NCBI GenBank assembly: GCA_017590115.1
Contig: JAGGNK010012892.1
Span: 2,396,351 to 2,460,350, forward strand
DNA: 64,000 nucleotides
Source of the DNA: Montifringilla adamsi
Taxonomy: Eukaryota; Chordata; Aves; Passeriformes; Passeridae
Reading direction: 5' to 3'
A program made the position numbers and the translations under genes. Shown here one piece after another: positions 63,021 to 64,000 of this stretch (the first letter of the stretch is position 1; each line of letters begins with the position of its first letter). The notes below the pieces were generated by a model that saw only the letters and a list, made by a program, of their open reading frames with translations, was not told where the DNA came from and did no database searches.

Positions 63021-64000
63021 TTGAACTTCTTCCCAGAATTTTTTTAGATAAAAAAGATAAAAGATCAAACTAAAAGTATAGGAAACCTTTATAAAGGGTT
63101 CATTACAAAATAGGAAGAATATGAGCTATATAAAAAGGTTAATGTGACTTTTGTCTCATTTGAAGTGTATATATATGTATATATATATATATAGATATAA
63201 CATTCCTCCTGCTTAGGCATTCTGTTGTAACCTTAAGAACAGCAACTAAAAACTCATGTTCTAAAAGTTACTCTTTTTCTACCCCTTTTTTTATTAGAAA
63301 AGCTTTTTATTATAAAGGCACTGTAATTTTCATTAAGGTATTGCATCCTAATTGTAAGTAGACTCATATAAATTTAAGTCCTGCTTATAAGAAGAAAAAT
63401 ATGTAGCTAGCACTCAGTGTTTAACAAGATAGTGGGGAATATCTATATGTGCCAAATATATAGAGACTTCAGTTACATACTTCTCTAAATATGGGATTTG
63501 CATGTCAGATATGTGCAATGCAAATAGGGTAAACATCTTTCTGTTTAACACTGGTTTCTCTTCACTCTTGGGGTGTCTCGTACTAAGCTTAACTGTACTA
63601 CATGGGAAACCTTTGTACAGATGCTAGCCTGAATGTGCTAAACTCTTCTTTCAAGAGGTCTCTTAGTCTGGTCTAACAGCCTAAAAGGTTGTTTATATCA
63701 GATATTTTTCTCCTAGAACATTGGCAGATAGAAACAAAAGAGCAGTGTTGATCCATGCTGTAATGTTCTCACTAATTAAGAGACATGCCTGAAGGTGAGT
63801 TGCTCCCCCATGCTGCAGGGCAGGGTGAAGGTTTTGCAGGTGACATTTCTGGTAGCACAAGAAATGTATTTCCAGTCCCAGATGTGAAAAAATCCATATA
63901 TTAGCCTACACAAGTGAATGTGATGCACTCTCTGAGCTCCTGAGGGGATTCTTTTTGTTGCCTTCTGAGTGAGGATGCTTGCAGATCTGCACTGACCCTG
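63021..64000. other. Intergenic sequence to the right edge
   Basis: AT-rich DNA containing a TA-rich microsatellite at 63167-63199. No gene or transposon is recognised before the window ends. Confidence 0.65.
63167..63199. repeat. Imperfect (TA)n microsatellite
   Basis: Alternating TA sequence interrupted by single G bases (TATGTA and TAGATA). Confidence 0.85.

Noticed and set aside
1..64000. CRISPR arrays, bacterial operons, phage or provirus structures
   Set aside because: No spaced direct-repeat arrays, paired long terminal repeats or viral gene sets were seen. The window is ordinary vertebrate nuclear DNA.

Overview
The window is a vertebrate nuclear locus, most likely from a bird. Three recognisable vertebrate genes are split by GT-AG introns. 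The background is AT-rich with two sharp CpG islands, and the only clearly recognisable dispersed repeats are CR1 non-LTR retroposons, the dominant avian family. The order OSGEPL1 - ORMDL1 - PMS1 is the conserved vertebrate arrangement (human 2q32). The exact species cannot be fixed by reading.

Layout. Positions 1-965 hold the 5' end of OSGEPL1 (minus strand, mitochondrial t6A tRNA-modification enzyme): one coding exon, an inferred upstream non-coding exon and the start of its first coding intron. Its CpG-island promoter lies at about 980-1430. ORMDL1 (minus strand, ER regulator of serine palmitoyltransferase) is complete in three coding exons (6708-6535, 4178-4027, 3083-2948), with a roughly 1.3 kb 3' UTR reaching toward the OSGEPL1 promoter. 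A second CpG-rich segment at about 7750-8120 is the likely divergent promoter serving ORMDL1 leftward and PMS1 rightward. PMS1 (plus strand, MutL-homologue mismatch-repair factor) is complete in twelve coding exons from 9839 to 50307. These splice in frame to 933 residues, with an N-terminal GHKL ATPase, a long acidic linker, an HMG box and a MutL C-terminal domain. From about 50.5 kb to the end no gene can be supported. That stretch holds one CR1 fragment, a GC-richer patch, an unexplained 220-codon open frame and several AT-rich stretches that look like possible conserved non-coding elements.

The three genes are functionally unrelated (mitochondrial tRNA modification, sphingolipid homeostasis, DNA mismatch repair). 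What they share is promoter architecture: CpG islands, one of them divergent, both carrying the same 10-base ETS-type sequence. No operon-like, CRISPR, phage or other novel system is visible. The items most worth checking are the long open frame near 59.1-59.7 kb and the candidate regulatory elements downstream of PMS1.
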